DNA of 64,000 nt from an uncultured Burkholderiales bacterium (GTDB taxonomy: Bacteria; Pseudomonadota; Gammaproteobacteria; Burkholderiales; Burkholderiaceae_C), in contig CAILYC010000013.1 of the NCBI GenBank assembly GCA_903838355.1, forward strand, positions 33,700 through 97,699, given 5' to 3'. Positions 50,104 to 58,745 of this stretch are shown here, piece after piece; the stretch's first letter is position 1; the number at the start of each line of letters is the position of its first letter. The notes under the pieces were generated by a model. It saw only the letters and a program-made list of their open reading frames with translations, was not told where the DNA came from and ran no database searches. The position numbers and the translations under genes were made by a program.

Positions 50104-50899
50104 GAAATTACTCGCATTGCCAGCATTGGCGGACAATTACTTTTGGCTTTGGCACAATGACCAAGACGCCGTTGTGGTCGACCCCGGAGAGGCCAAGCCT
50201 GTTTTAGAGGCCTTGCAACGCTTGGGCCTTCAACTCAGGCACATTGTAGTGACACACCATCACCAAGACCACGTGGGCGGTATCGAATCGCTGGTGCACG
50301 AAACCCAGGCCTTGGTCCACGGCCCCGAGCACCCCGGTGTACCCAAACCCTTGGACCGCTTGCAAGGCGGCGATGAGCTTGAGGTGCTGGGGCAAGCACT
50401 GCAGGTTTTGGCAGTTCCAGGTCACACCAAAACGCACTTGGCTTATTTTGCACCCAGCTCACCCGATCATGCCAAGCCCATTCTTTTTTGCGGTGACACC
50501 TTGTTCTCGGGCGGCTGTGGCCGACTCTTTGAAGGCAGCCCACAAGAAATGCTCACCTCCCTTAAAACCTTGGCCCAGTTACCGAAAAACACCCAAGTGT
50601 GCTGCGCGCACGAGTACACGCTCTCCAACCTCAAATTTGCCCGCCACGTGGAGCCCGGCAACACAGACACCCAGCGCTACCAAGCCCACTGTGAGGATTT
50701 GAGAAGCAAGGGGATACCCACCCTGCCCAGCAGCTTGGGGCTAGAGCTCGAGATCAATCCCTTTCTCAGAACCCAAGCGCCCGAGTTGGTGACCTCGGTT
50801 GAGGCTTACCATCAGGGCCTCGAGGCCAGCGCCAGCATGGCCAGCCTGAGTGAGGTCGAGGTGTTTGCAGCCCTTCGCGAATGGAAGAACACATTTTGA
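50102..50899 (+). CDS. gloB: Hydroxyacylglutathione hydrolase (glyoxalase II)
   Basis: 265 residues. Metallo-beta-lactamase fold with metal motif THHHQDHVGG (about 51-60), GHTKTHLAYF, FCGDTLFSGGCGRLFEG and CAHEYTLSNLKFA; the C-terminal HAGH domain follows. It hydrolyses S-lactoylglutathione to lactate and glutathione in methylglyoxal detoxification. The ATG at 50102 overlaps that of the divergent methyltransferase. Its end overlaps the mltD start by 19 bases, so gloB-mltD are co-transcribed. Confidence 0.95.
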   Translation: MKLLALPALADNYFWLWHNDQDAVVVDPGEAKPVLEALQRLGLQLRHIVVTHHHQDHVGGIESLVHETQALVHGPEHPGVPKPLDRLQGGDELEVLGQALQVLAVPGHTKTHLAYFAPSSPDHAKPILFCGDTLFSGGCGRLFEGSPQEMLTSLKTLAQLPKNTQVCCAHEYTLSNLKFARHVEPGNTDTQRYQAHCEDLRSKGIPTLPSSLGLELEINPFLRTQAPELVTSVEAYHQGLEASASMASLSEVEVFAALREWKNTF

Positions 50900-52422
50900 A
50901 ATCCCTCACCTTGAATTCCAGTACCAGCACGCTTGTCACCTGGGCTGCTGTGGTGCTGGGACTCACCCTCAGCGCCTGCAGCAGTGTGCCACTCAACCTG
51001 GAGCCAGCCGCAATGGGCCCGGCCATCAACACGCCCAACTCCCTCCCCCCAGGAGCTGATTCCCCAGCCAAGGGCAGCCGTCAAAGCACCAACAACACGA
51101 CCCTCTCGCCCTTGAGTCAAAGCAATGTGGTGAGCCCGCCTGTCACCCATTTGGACTTGCCCGCGGATTTGTGGGAGCGCATTCGCCGTGGCTTTGCCAT
51201 GCCAACCCTTGAGTCTGAATTGGCCACCGATCGCGAGCAGTGGTATGCCGCGAAACCGGACTATTTGACCCGCGCCACCGAGCGATCGAACAAATACCTC
51301 TACTATATTGTGCAAGAGCTCGAAGCGCGCAAGATGCCCACCGAACTCGCCTTGTTGCCCTTTGTGGAGAGTGCCTTCAACCCCCAGGCGGTGTCCTCGG
51401 CGAGGGCCTCGGGCATGTGGCAGTTCATGCCCAAGACCGGTAAAAATTTTGCGCTCCAACAAAATGCCTTTCGAGACGATCGTCGAGACGTGATGGCGTC
51501 AACGCAAGCGGCGCTGGACTACTTGCAAAAACTCGATACCCAGTTTGGCGACTGGCACTTGGCCCTGGCCGCTTACAACTGGGGAGAAGGCAATGTGGCG
51601 CGGGCGATTGCGAAAAACCAAAAAATGGGGCTGGGCACAGGCTACCTGGACTTGAACATGCCCATGGAGACACGCATGTATGTGCCCAAATTGCAGGCCA
51701 TCAAAAACATCGTCGCCCACCCCGAGCGCTTTGCAGTCACCTTGAGTCATGTGCCCAATCACCCGTATTTTCAGAGTGTGCCACTCAACCGCGACATTGA
51801 CGTGAGCTTGGCGGCGAAATTGGCCGAGATCCCCGAAGGCGACTTCAAGGCCCTCAACCCCTCGGCCTCGAGACCCGTGCTCTTGGCCGCTGGCACCCCA
51901 CAAATCTTGCTGCCCTGGGACAACGCCGAGGTGTTTCAAAAGAATTTTGAGTCTTACAGTGGCCCGCGACTCGCAAGTTGGACGGCCTGGATTGCACCGA
52001 CCACCCTCAAAGTCGCGGATGCGGCCAAGCGCATCGGCATGCCCGAAAGCGAGCTCAGGGCATTGAATGCCATTCCACCCAAGATGCTCATCAAAGCGGG
52101 CTCCGCGCTCTTGGTCCCCCGAGGCCTCCAGAAAAACGAAGACGTCACCCAAAAAGTCGCCGAGCAGGGCCAACTCGAACTCGCACCTGAAATCATCACC
52201 AAGCGCATCAGCTTTAAGGTGACTAAAAAAGACAATTGGGCCAGCATCAGCAAGCGCTACAAGGTGAGCGTTGGACAACTTGCCGCCTTGAACAAGTTGT
52301 CCCCGGAGACCAAATTAAAGCCCGGTCAAACCTTGAGTGTGGAAGTGACCTTGAAAGCCATGCACTCGGCCACGCCCAGCCATCAGCATCACAAACACAT
52401 GGTGCACTCACGCAAGGCCTGA
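50881..52422 (+). CDS. mltD: Membrane-bound lytic murein transglycosylase D-like lipoprotein
   Basis: 513 residues. Lipobox LSAC near residue 33 indicates an outer-membrane lipoprotein. The SLT domain holds catalytic Glu in LPFVESAFNPQAVSSARASG, MWQFMPKTGKNFAL and LALAAYNWGEGNVARAI. After it come LysM-type segments: SWTAWIAPTTLKVADAAKRIG and the clear C-terminal one, KDNWASISKRYKVSVGQLAA. It cleaves glycan strands to 1,6-anhydro ends during wall turnover. The start lies within gloB. Confidence 0.93.
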   Translation: MEEHILKSLTLNSSTSTLVTWAAVVLGLTLSACSSVPLNLEPAAMGPAINTPNSLPPGADSPAKGSRQSTNNTTLSPLSQSNVVSPPVTHLDLPADLWERIRRGFAMPTLESELATDREQWYAAKPDYLTRATERSNKYLYYIVQELEARKMPTELALLPFVESAFNPQAVSSARASGMWQFMPKTGKNFALQQNAFRDDRRDVMASTQAALDYLQKLDTQFGDWHLALAAYNWGEGNVARAIAKNQKMGLGTGYLDLNMPMETRMYVPKLQAIKNIVAHPERFAVTLSHVPNHPYFQSVPLNRDIDVSLAAKLAEIPEGDFKALNPSASRPVLLAAGTPQILLPWDNAEVFQKNFESYSGPRLASWTAWIAPTTLKVADAAKRIGMPESELRALNAIPPKMLIKAGSALLVPRGLQKNEDVTQKVAEQGQLELAPEIITKRISFKVTKKDNWASISKRYKVSVGQLAALNKLSPETKLKPGQTLSVEVTLKAMHSATPSHQHHKHMVHSRKA

Positions 52423-52458
52423 GAAACAGCACCGCACTTCAAGACACTTCAAGCGCCC

Positions 52459-53061
52459 TCAAGGGGAAGACTTCCGGTCCACCATAGCGTGGGCAATGGT
52501 GCCGAGGTCCACATACTCGAGTTCGCTGCCCAAAGGCACGCCTCTGGCCAAGCGGGTGACCTCAATGCCCCTTTTCCTCAAGGCCTGGGTGAGCACATGG
52601 GCGGTTGCTTCGCCCTCAGCGGTGAAGTTGGTGGCCAAGATCACTTCTCGGATCGCGCTGTCGCTCTCCACCCGCTCAAAAAACCGCTTGACCCCAAGGT
52701 CTTGTGGACCCATTCCGTTCAAGGGACTCAATGCACCCATCAGTACAAAATACAGACCTTTGTAAGACTGGGTTCGCTCAATGGCGGACTGGTCTGCGGG
52801 GGTCTCAACCACGCACAAACGGGACGCGTCACGCTCGGGGTCCAGGCAGGTCTCACACAGCGTGCTCGACGTGAAAGCGTAGCAACGCGTACAGTGCTGA
52901 ACCGTCTGAGCGGCGTGGCTCAGGGCTTGGGAGAGCAGTTGCGCACCAACGCGGTCGTGCTGCATCAAGTGATGGGCCATGCGAGAGGCGGATTTTTCAC
53001 CGACGCCGGGCAAACGCCTCAAGGCCACAACGAGCGCGTCCAAGGCGTGCAAGGAATTCAT
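52459..53061 (-). CDS. recR: Recombination mediator RecR
   Basis: 200 residues from ATG 53061, giving the standard N-terminus ([20 protein letters not shown], helix-hairpin-helix). The C4 zinc finger is [16 protein letters not shown] and the Toprim domain reads [14 protein letters not shown]...[10 protein letters not shown]. With RecFO it loads RecA on gapped DNA. It is the third gene of dnaX-ybaB-recR. Its upstream gap (53062-53194) has two short tandem repeats. Confidence 0.95.
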   Translation of the reverse strand: MNSLHALDALVVALRRLPGVGEKSASRMAHHLMQHDRVGAQLLSQALSHAAQTVQHCTRCYAFTSSTLCETCLDPERDASRLCVVETPADQSAIERTQSYKGLYFVLMGALSPLNGMGPQDLGVKRFFERVESDSAIREVILATNFTAEGEATAHVLTQALRKRGIEVTRLARGVPLGSELEYVDLGTIAHAMVDRKSSP

Positions 53062-53072
53062 GGGGGTGACCA

Positions 53073-53090
53073 GGGTTTGGGTTTGGGTTT
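53073..53090. repeat. 6-bp tandem repeat (GGGTTT)3
   Basis: Three perfect copies just upstream of the recR start. Confidence 0.8.
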
Positions 53091-53111
53091 GGCAGTGGGA
53101 GATGAATGAGG

Positions 53112-53138
53112 CTTGGACATCTTGGACATCTTGCACAT
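53112..53138. repeat. 9-bp tandem repeat (CTTGGACAT)
   Basis: Two perfect copies and one with a single change, in the gap between ybaB and recR. The unit resembles the TTGGACGGG repeat at 22996 in its TTGGAC core. Confidence 0.8.
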
Positions 53139-53194
53139 CAGGGATGGGGGATGAAGCTCGAATCCGCCGGCCCTGCCTTGCCCGATCGGTGGGT

Positions 53195-53518
53195 TTAAAA
53201 GGGCAACTTCATGCCACCGGGCAAGCCCGCGGACAACTTGCCCATTTTGGCCTCGGACGTGTCTTCGGCTTTTTTGGCCGCATCATTGAAGGCGATCGTG
53301 ATCAAGTCTTCGAGCATCTCGGCGTCGTCCTTCATCAACGAGGGATCAATCGCCACGCGTTTGACCAAGTGCTTGCACGTCATGGTGATTTTGACGAGCC
53401 CGTTGCCCGCCTCCCCTGTCACTTCCACATGGGCCAATTCGTCTTGGGCTTTTTTTAAATTCTCTTGCATGGCTTGGGCTTGTTTCATCAAACCGGCCAG
53501 TTGTCCTTTATTGAACAT
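53195..53518 (-). CDS. ybaB: YbaB/EbfC family nucleoid-associated protein
   Basis: 107 residues, helix-strand-helix dimer fold: [40 protein letters not shown], and [17 protein letters not shown]. It binds DNA in the nucleoid and is almost always next to dnaX and recR, as here. 32 bp separate it from dnaX. Confidence 0.96.
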   Translation of the reverse strand: MFNKGQLAGLMKQAQAMQENLKKAQDELAHVEVTGEAGNGLVKITMTCKHLVKRVAIDPSLMKDDAEMLEDLITIAFNDAAKKAEDTSEAKMGKLSAGLPGGMKLPF

Positions 53519-53550
53519 GGGTTTTCTCTTTCAATCTAAGCTATAAAAAA

Positions 53551-55635
53551 TCAATCCAGCGTTTTTTCTGTGCTGCGTTGAACGCTCGGACCCAAGGGTT
53601 TGATGGAACCCGGCACAATCGTGGCCCCAAACTCTTGCATCATTTGGAGCACAAACGGGTCACCCAAAATTTTGGCCTCGGCCACCACTTGTTTCTCATA
53701 AGCAATTTGGGCCAAACGCATGGCTGGCGAATCACTGACCGCACCCATCTCCAAGCGCAGCTCCACGTCTAGTCCCAAACTCGCCAGCGCCGCTCTCAAA
53801 CGCTCTCGGGCATTGGGGCTGCTCAAGGTCTCACTCTCAATTCGGAGCAAAATGCTATGCTCATCTTTGGCCACCAATTGGGACTGCAGCGCCAACTCCC
53901 GCGACAAAGACTGCACCAAATCGGCATCCATCAATTGTTGCACGGTTTGCATCCAATCCTCGCCCATGGGGGAGGGTTTGAGGTGAGTTTTGAAGCGTTC
54001 AAGCGGCGGGCTTGTGGTCTTGTCGGCATTTTGAGGGGCCAAACGCACGGCCACCTCGACCAAGCCCTCGTGCTGGGATGGCGCAAGGGCTGGGGTGGGC
54101 GTGCTGGGCGCCACCATCGCAGGACCCACACGGGCCAAACCCTCCCTTTGGCCCATCTCTCTCACAGGCAAATCTCGACCTGGGTGATGCGGGTCAGACG
54201 CTTGTTGTCCCCGGCTGGGCGGGGTGCTGTCTGGGGTCCCTGGTCGTGGGGACTTGTCCTGTGCATGGCCCGAGGACGGGGCGAGCGCAGGCGCGATCAA
54301 AGATGGGGTTGGGGGCAAAGAACTGGGATTAGGACTAAAACCAGGATTAGGTTTGGCCTGAGTCAGCGCTGCAAGCAGTCCAAGGGAAACCTCTTGGGGA
54401 TTTTGCTGTGACCCTTCTTGCGGCTTATGCCCAGACGCCGTGTTCAGGCTGGCAAATTCAAGAGTTTTTTTTTCAGCCGTGTCCTGATCGGACGCTGCGA
54501 GGTTGGAGGGCTTGAATGCCAAAAGCCGCAAGAGCACCATGGTGAGCCCTGAGTACTCGTCTGGGGCCAAGCCGATTTCAGCGCGACCTTTGATGCATAT
54601 GCTGTAGAGCAACTGGGTCTCGTCTTTGGCCAGCGTATTGGCCAACTCACGGGTACGGTGCTCATCTTGATCGGACAAGGCATCGGGGTCGACCTCTTGA
54701 GATGCACCCTGCGCCGAGCCGCTGGTGCTTGTCTTGGGCGGGGAGAACTGCATCACCGCCATGCGCTGGAGGACATAGGCCATGTCCTCCAAGGCCTGAG
54801 AGGCACTCAAACCCTGGGACTGAAGTTGTTGGGCCAAGGCAATCACGGCTTGGCCGTCCGCCGCCCCTAAGGCGGCAATCAGAGCAAAGACGTGATCTCG
54901 GTCCACGCAGCCGAGCATTTGCCTCACCTCGGCTTCGCGCACAGCACCGGCGCCATAGGCGATCGATTGGTCGGTGAGCGACAAAGCGTCGCGCATCGAA
55001 CCCCTGGCTGCGCGGGCAATCCAATGCAGGGCTTGCGGCTCAGATTCAAGCCCCTCGCTTTGCAAGACCTCACTCAAATGCTCTCGGATGGTTTGCGCGG
55101 CCATGGGCCTCAAATTGAATTGCAAGCACCGCGACAAAACAGTGACCGGCACCTTTTGCGGATCGGTCGTGGCCAAGACAAATTTCAAATACTCGGGGGG
55201 TTCCTCCAAAGTCTTGAGCATCGCATTGAACGCGGTGCCCGAGAGCATGTGGACCTCATCGATCATGAAGACCTTAAAGCGCCCTTGCACCGGTTTGTAA
55301 ACCGCTTGCTCCAAGAGTTGCTGCACTTCGTCCACACCGCGGTTAGACGCTGCGTCAAGTTCGGTGTAATCCACAAAGCGGCCCGCATCAATGGCCAAGC
55401 ACATCTCACATGAGCCACAAGGCTCTGAGGTGATGCCTTTTTCGCAATTGAGCGATTTGGCCAAAATTCTCGACACCGTCGTCTTGCCCACACCGCGAGT
55501 GCCCGTGAACAAATAGGCATGGTGCAGCCTTTGGGTTTGCAAGGCGTTCGAGAGGGCTTGCACCACATGCGACTGCCCGACCAATTGAGCAAAGGTCTTG
55601 GGACGGTATTTTCTGGCTAAAACAAGGTAAGACAT
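53551..55635 (-). CDS. dnaX: DNA polymerase III subunits gamma/tau
   Basis: 694 residues. AAA+ domain with Walker A GTRGVGKTT (45-53), a four-Cys zinc site (about 64-79, CEKG...CGSCEMC), Walker B FMIDEVHML and SRC sensor (168-170); then domain III (to about 375), a long Pro/Ser-rich linker and a tau-specific C-terminus. It is the clamp loader and holds polymerase and DnaB together. A run of nine A at codons 388-391 could yield a shorter gamma form by slippage. Divergent from the SRP RNA gene; operon continues with ybaB and recR. Confidence 0.95.
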   Translation of the reverse strand: MSYLVLARKYRPKTFAQLVGQSHVVQALSNALQTQRLHHAYLFTGTRGVGKTTVSRILAKSLNCEKGITSEPCGSCEMCLAIDAGRFVDYTELDAASNRGVDEVQQLLEQAVYKPVQGRFKVFMIDEVHMLSGTAFNAMLKTLEEPPEYLKFVLATTDPQKVPVTVLSRCLQFNLRPMAAQTIREHLSEVLQSEGLESEPQALHWIARAARGSMRDALSLTDQSIAYGAGAVREAEVRQMLGCVDRDHVFALIAALGAADGQAVIALAQQLQSQGLSASQALEDMAYVLQRMAVMQFSPPKTSTSGSAQGASQEVDPDALSDQDEHRTRELANTLAKDETQLLYSICIKGRAEIGLAPDEYSGLTMVLLRLLAFKPSNLAASDQDTAEKKTLEFASLNTASGHKPQEGSQQNPQEVSLGLLAALTQAKPNPGFSPNPSSLPPTPSLIAPALAPSSGHAQDKSPRPGTPDSTPPSRGQQASDPHHPGRDLPVREMGQREGLARVGPAMVAPSTPTPALAPSQHEGLVEVAVRLAPQNADKTTSPPLERFKTHLKPSPMGEDWMQTVQQLMDADLVQSLSRELALQSQLVAKDEHSILLRIESETLSSPNARERLRAALASLGLDVELRLEMGAVSDSPAMRLAQIAYEKQVVAEAKILGDPFVLQMMQEFGATIVPGSIKPLGPSVQRSTEKTLD
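54465..54473 (-). promoter_or_regulatory. A9 slippery run in dnaX, probable gamma-producing site
   Basis: Coding strand GAA AAA AAA ACT (codons 388-391). A shift of -1 gives Asn-Ser and a TGA at once, making a protein of about 392 residues that ends after domain III, just where gamma ends in other bacteria. Confidence 0.6.
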
Positions 55636-55708
55636 GGTGACATTCTAAGGGCTTTGGGGACCTGAGGCCTGGCCTCCAACCTCAAAGAGGCCTTACAATT
55701 GCCCTTGA

Positions 55709-55798
55709 CGGGCCTTCCCGCATGGTGAAGCGGCCAACCGGGTCAGGTGGGGAACCAAGCAGCCCTAACTGTAGAGCCAGTGCCGGGGTCAAGGCTCG
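55709..55798 (+). ncRNA. ffs: Signal recognition particle RNA (4.5S, small bacterial type)
   Basis: The conserved Ffh-binding core reads GGTCAGGTGGGGAACCAAGC followed by AGCC (from 55741). The closing stem pairs GGGCCTT at 55710-55716 with AAGGCTC at 55791-55797, and CCCGCA pairs with TGCCGGG further in. A TACAAT box at 55694-55699 is placed as a -10. It scaffolds the SRP with Ffh for co-translational membrane targeting. Position beside dnaX is common in bacteria. Ends are estimated from pairing. Confidence 0.88.
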
Positions 55799-55825
55799 TC
55801 ACCCCCCCATTTGAAAGAATACCGC

Positions 55826-56179
55826 ATGAATACAAAATCAATTGGTTTGGTTTTTTTCACGCTTCTCGTGACCCTGATGAGCCTCATGGCCCAGGCCGAG
55901 GAAAGACGTTTTGGGCGAGAAGAGTTCGATCGTCGCCCTCACCCCGATTCACATTTCCACCCTTCACTGGGCTGGGTAGTGCCGACGATTCTTGGCGGCG
56001 CTTTGGTCTACGAGGCCGTTCAAAACTCGGCCCCACCCCCCGTGGTCATGGCACCGGCTCCCCAGTACTATCCCGTTCAACCGAGTCAACCCCAAATGCC
56101 TCCAGCGGGCTACCATTGGGCCCAAATTGTTGACGCGAGTTGCAATTGCCAGCGCGTGGTGTTGATGCAAAACCCCTAA
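55826..56179 (+). CDS. Small exported protein, unknown function
   Basis: 117 residues from ATG 55826. Signal peptide about 1-24 (IGLVFFTLLVTLMSLMAQAE). After it an Arg/His-rich stretch (RRFGREEFDRRPHPDSHFHP), a glycine-bearing hydrophobic segment (GWVVPTILGGALVYEAV), a Pro/Gln linker, and a conserved-looking C-terminal end YHWAQIVDASCNCQRVVL with two Cys. No domain name is assigned. It is placed downstream of the SRP RNA on the same strand. Confidence 0.7.
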   Translation: MNTKSIGLVFFTLLVTLMSLMAQAEERRFGREEFDRRPHPDSHFHPSLGWVVPTILGGALVYEAVQNSAPPPVVMAPAPQYYPVQPSQPQMPPAGYHWAQIVDASCNCQRVVLMQNP

Positions 56180-56219
56180 AACCGCCCCAAACTCTGTCGC
56201 CTTTAAGCGCAAAGTCACC

Positions 56220-56633
56220 ATGATTTTCACCCTGTCACTGAAGTCAACCCCCAAACACCTCGCCCACCATCTCCACTGGCTTGGGCTGATCTTGATGGCC
56301 ATGCTCATGATGGTCTCGTGCGGCAGCCAAGACACTTCCTCTGATGCGGCCAGCAACATCAAAGACCCCTTCAAGGAGGCCTTGGATTCACAAAATTCAG
56401 CATCAAGCACGGCTCCAACTTCTAACGATGGGTCCAGCAGCGTGGGCCAAATCGCTGGGGCCTCGCCAAGCAGCCAGATGTTTTTAGGCGCCCATTCGGG
56501 CATTGGCCAAAGCAGCAGCTCGAGCAACAGTAACAGCAACGGCGTGACCCCAACCCCTGGGCAAGACCCGTTCAAAGCTTACTTGGATGCCCACCCACCT
56601 GGCTCTAGCGCCAACGCCAACACAAGCCATTGA
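56220..56633 (+). CDS. Putative lipoprotein, unknown function
   Basis: 137 residues. A hydrophobic leader (LGLILMAMLMMVSCGS) ends in a lipobox-like MVSC near residue 34, followed by a low-complexity Ser/Asn/Ala chain. Two short segments repeat: KDPFKEALDSQ (about 47-57) and QDPFKAYLDAH (about 115-125). The stop codon lies inside an 8-bp tandem repeat. Anchoring to a membrane is likely; nothing further can be said. Confidence 0.65.
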   Translation: MIFTLSLKSTPKHLAHHLHWLGLILMAMLMMVSCGSQDTSSDAASNIKDPFKEALDSQNSASSTAPTSNDGSSSVGQIAGASPSSQMFLGAHSGIGQSSSSSNSNSNGVTPTPGQDPFKAYLDAHPPGSSANANTSH

Positions 56634-56651
56634 ACCATTGAACCATTGAAC
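56628..56651. repeat. 8-bp tandem repeat (CATTGAAC)3 over a stop codon
   Basis: Three perfect copies; the first contains the TGA stop of the lipoprotein gene. Because each copy carries the stop, copy number does not extend the protein. Confidence 0.85.
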
Positions 56652-56700
56652 TGTTGAGCCACGCAGACCTGGAGCCCCAAGACTCCAGTGGGCGAGTCGA

Positions 56701-57351
56701 TCACTCGCTGAGCGCCTCCTCCATGGCTTGTACCAAGGCACTCGCCTCTCTGGCACCCGAAACCCCCAATGAGGCGTTGAAGATATAAAAGGGCACCCCA
56801 TTGATCCCCAAGTCTCTGGCCGACTGGTCCTTGGCTTGAATGGCGCCCAATGCGTCCTCTTCATCCAATGCTTTTTGAATTTGCGCGGGGGTCAATCCGC
56901 TCGACAAAGCCAGTGAGCCCAAGGTCTCGCGGTTGCTCAAATCTTGCCCTTGCAGAAAATACGCGGTAAAAATCGCTTCCACCAATTGGGCTTGAACGGC
57001 GGGGTCGCTGGCTTGGGCCACCAAACTGTGGGCGAGCAATGTGTTGGGCTGATGGGCGATCAAGTCAAACCGAAAATCAATGCCCACTTCCTTGCCCACA
57101 GCACTCACCCGTTCATAGACACCTTGTGCACGGGCGCCGAACTTTTGCGCCAAGTATTGCTCGCGGCTCACGCCCAGCGCGGGCAAATCGGGATTGAGTT
57201 GAAACGGATTCCACCTCACCAGTGGGGCCTGAGCCTCAGGGTGCTGCTCACTGAACAAGACCAAGGCCTCTTCTAAACGCCTTTTGCCAATAAAGCACCA
57301 GGGACACACCATGTCCGAGACCACATCGATCACCAAATTTTCGCCAGCCAT
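56701..57351 (-). CDS. DsbA family oxidoreductase, FrnE-like
   Basis: 216 residues from ATG 57351 (MAGENLVIDVVSDMVCPWCF). Thioredoxin fold with active site CPWC (about 16-19), an inserted helical domain (about 50-160) and the cis-Pro motif INGVPFYIFN. No signal peptide, so it acts in the cytosol like FrnE, a DsbA-like disulfide enzyme linked to oxidative stress in some bacteria and first noted in polyketide synthesis. Substrate unknown. It faces the lipoprotein gene tail to tail. Confidence 0.9.
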   Translation of the reverse strand: MAGENLVIDVVSDMVCPWCFIGKRRLEEALVLFSEQHPEAQAPLVRWNPFQLNPDLPALGVSREQYLAQKFGARAQGVYERVSAVGKEVGIDFRFDLIAHQPNTLLAHSLVAQASDPAVQAQLVEAIFTAYFLQGQDLSNRETLGSLALSSGLTPAQIQKALDEEDALGAIQAKDQSARDLGINGVPFYIFNASLGVSGAREASALVQAMEEALSE

Positions 57352-58059
57352 GCATTGCACTCCTATGGGGATGAGCTCCAAGTTGCCCACCAAACCTTGT
57401 TTTAACCTAAATCCGGCAGTTAGCCAGCGAATTCCAATCGATCATCGATCATCGATCAACCAGGCCGGTAATTTCTTTGTGATTCTAGCCGCCACATAGT
57501 CCACGAACGCCTGCATGATCTTATTCATCCCCAGTATTTGAGGACTGACCCTGTCACCCCTCAAACCCGTGATGTGTGAATACCGGTTGTGACCGGCCAA
57601 GATACCCAGCAACCAGGTGCCCAGCACATCGAACTGGGTCGGGGCGTTGGGACTGGTGTAATTCAATGGGCAACTGTCAACCCAAGACTTGAACAAACCC
57701 GTGGTCTGCAAGAACTCGGCAAAAAAAGCCAACTGGGCATTGGGAGTGGCAGTCGCCGAATGGTCTCACTGCACATGAATTCGACCCCAAGGTGTGTCCA
57801 CCACCATCGCTTCTGAATCACGCTGAACACCCTGAATTTGCTTTCTTTTTGCTTCACCCATTGGGTGTCCCCCTCAAAATTCACTTAGACTGCGCAAAGC
57901 CTAGCTCATCTGAGAGTTGGACTCATTCAAATGCTTTTTATAGGTTTAACCACGTTGGCAGTGCTTTTTTAAAAATCCCGCCCCCAGACCCCACGATATT
58001 TCTGTCAAAATAGAGTCATCAATCGACTCATACTGCTTCAGAGCAAGAAGGATTACACC
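57352..58059. other. Remnant-bearing region between dsbA-like gene and trxA
   Basis: Apart from the transposase relic listed separately, these 700 bases hold a three-copy ATCGATC repeat (57437-57457) and, near trxA, the trxA ribosome site (AAGAAGGA). No intact gene is present. Confidence 0.5.
57442..57861 (-). pseudogene. Broken DDE-type transposase N-terminus joined to an unrelated tail
   Basis: From ATG 57861 the frame reads MGEAKRKQIQGVQRDSEAMV, then TPWGRIHVQ, a TGA, and DHSATATPNAQLAFFAEF and on to YSHITGLRGDRVSPQILGMN (ends near 57517). This resembles the N-terminal third of IS4/IS1380-like transposases as I remember them, where the stop replaces a Trp. After Lys-Ile the frame continues MQAFVDYVAARITKKLPAWL, which looks like the C-terminal helix of a LysR-type regulator, so the relic may mark an old insertion into such a gene. 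Family name is uncertain; the relic state is clear. Confidence 0.65.
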
Positions 58060-58395
58060 ATGGCCAACGAACTCATCAAACACGTCACCGACGCCACATT
58101 TGAGAACGACGTTTTGCACGCCGCTCAGCCCGTCTTGGTTGACTACTGGGCCGAGTGGTGTGGTCCTTGTAAGATGATCGCCCCCATTTTGGACGACGTG
58201 GCCACGGGCTACGAAGGCAAACTGCAAATTGCCAAAATGAATGTCGACGAAAACCGAGACATCCCCTCCAAGTTTGGCATCCGCGGCATCCCCACTCTCA
58301 TGATTTTTAAAAATGGCGAACTCGCCGCCACCAAAGTGGGCGCTTTGAGCAAAGCCCAATTGACCGCCTTCATCGACGAACAATTGGCGCATTGA
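58060..58395 (+). CDS. trxA: Thioredoxin 1
   Basis: 111 residues. Active site [13 protein letters not shown] (Cys36, Cys39), preceded by [20 protein letters not shown] and followed by [20 protein letters not shown] with the cis-Pro. It is the general cytosolic dithiol reductant, for ribonucleotide reductase, PAPS reductase and possibly the ArsC encoded earlier. Strong AAGAAGGA site. It lies upstream of rho as in many proteobacteria. Confidence 0.97.
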   Translation: MANELIKHVTDATFENDVLHAAQPVLVDYWAEWCGPCKMIAPILDDVATGYEGKLQIAKMNVDENRDIPSKFGIRGIPTLMIFKNGELAATKVGALSKAQLTAFIDEQLAH

Positions 58396-58745
58396 AAGCC
58401 CACGCCCAGGCTCGCGGTTTTAAGGCCTGCGGCCTGGTGAGCTCACACGCCGACAGCCGCTCTCGAGCAAACGCAGCCAGGGCCAAGAAGTGCCCTGCTT
58501 TCACGCGACTGCGCTCACCCGATCCGCTTGGGGTGTGGTTTAAAAGATCACTTTGACGACTTGGCGCCTGCTCTGAGGCCTCAAAATCTTCACAAACTCA
58601 AATTTTCCTGACATAATGGCGCTCGTCAATGGTCAATTCTCATGCCATTTGGCGCACTTAGCGGTCTAGGGCTTTCTGCCCACTTCTCTCGCCATTCAGA
58701 CCTCCCCCAAACCCAATACCACGAACTCCACGCAGGAGTCTCTCC
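58396..58745. promoter_or_regulatory. rho leader region
   Basis: About 350 bases between trxA and rho with no gene. A CATAAT box (about 58611-58616) may be a -10, giving a leader of roughly 125 bases; rho leaders are often targets of autoregulation. AGGAG precedes the rho ATG. No intrinsic terminator was seen after trxA. Confidence 0.4.
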
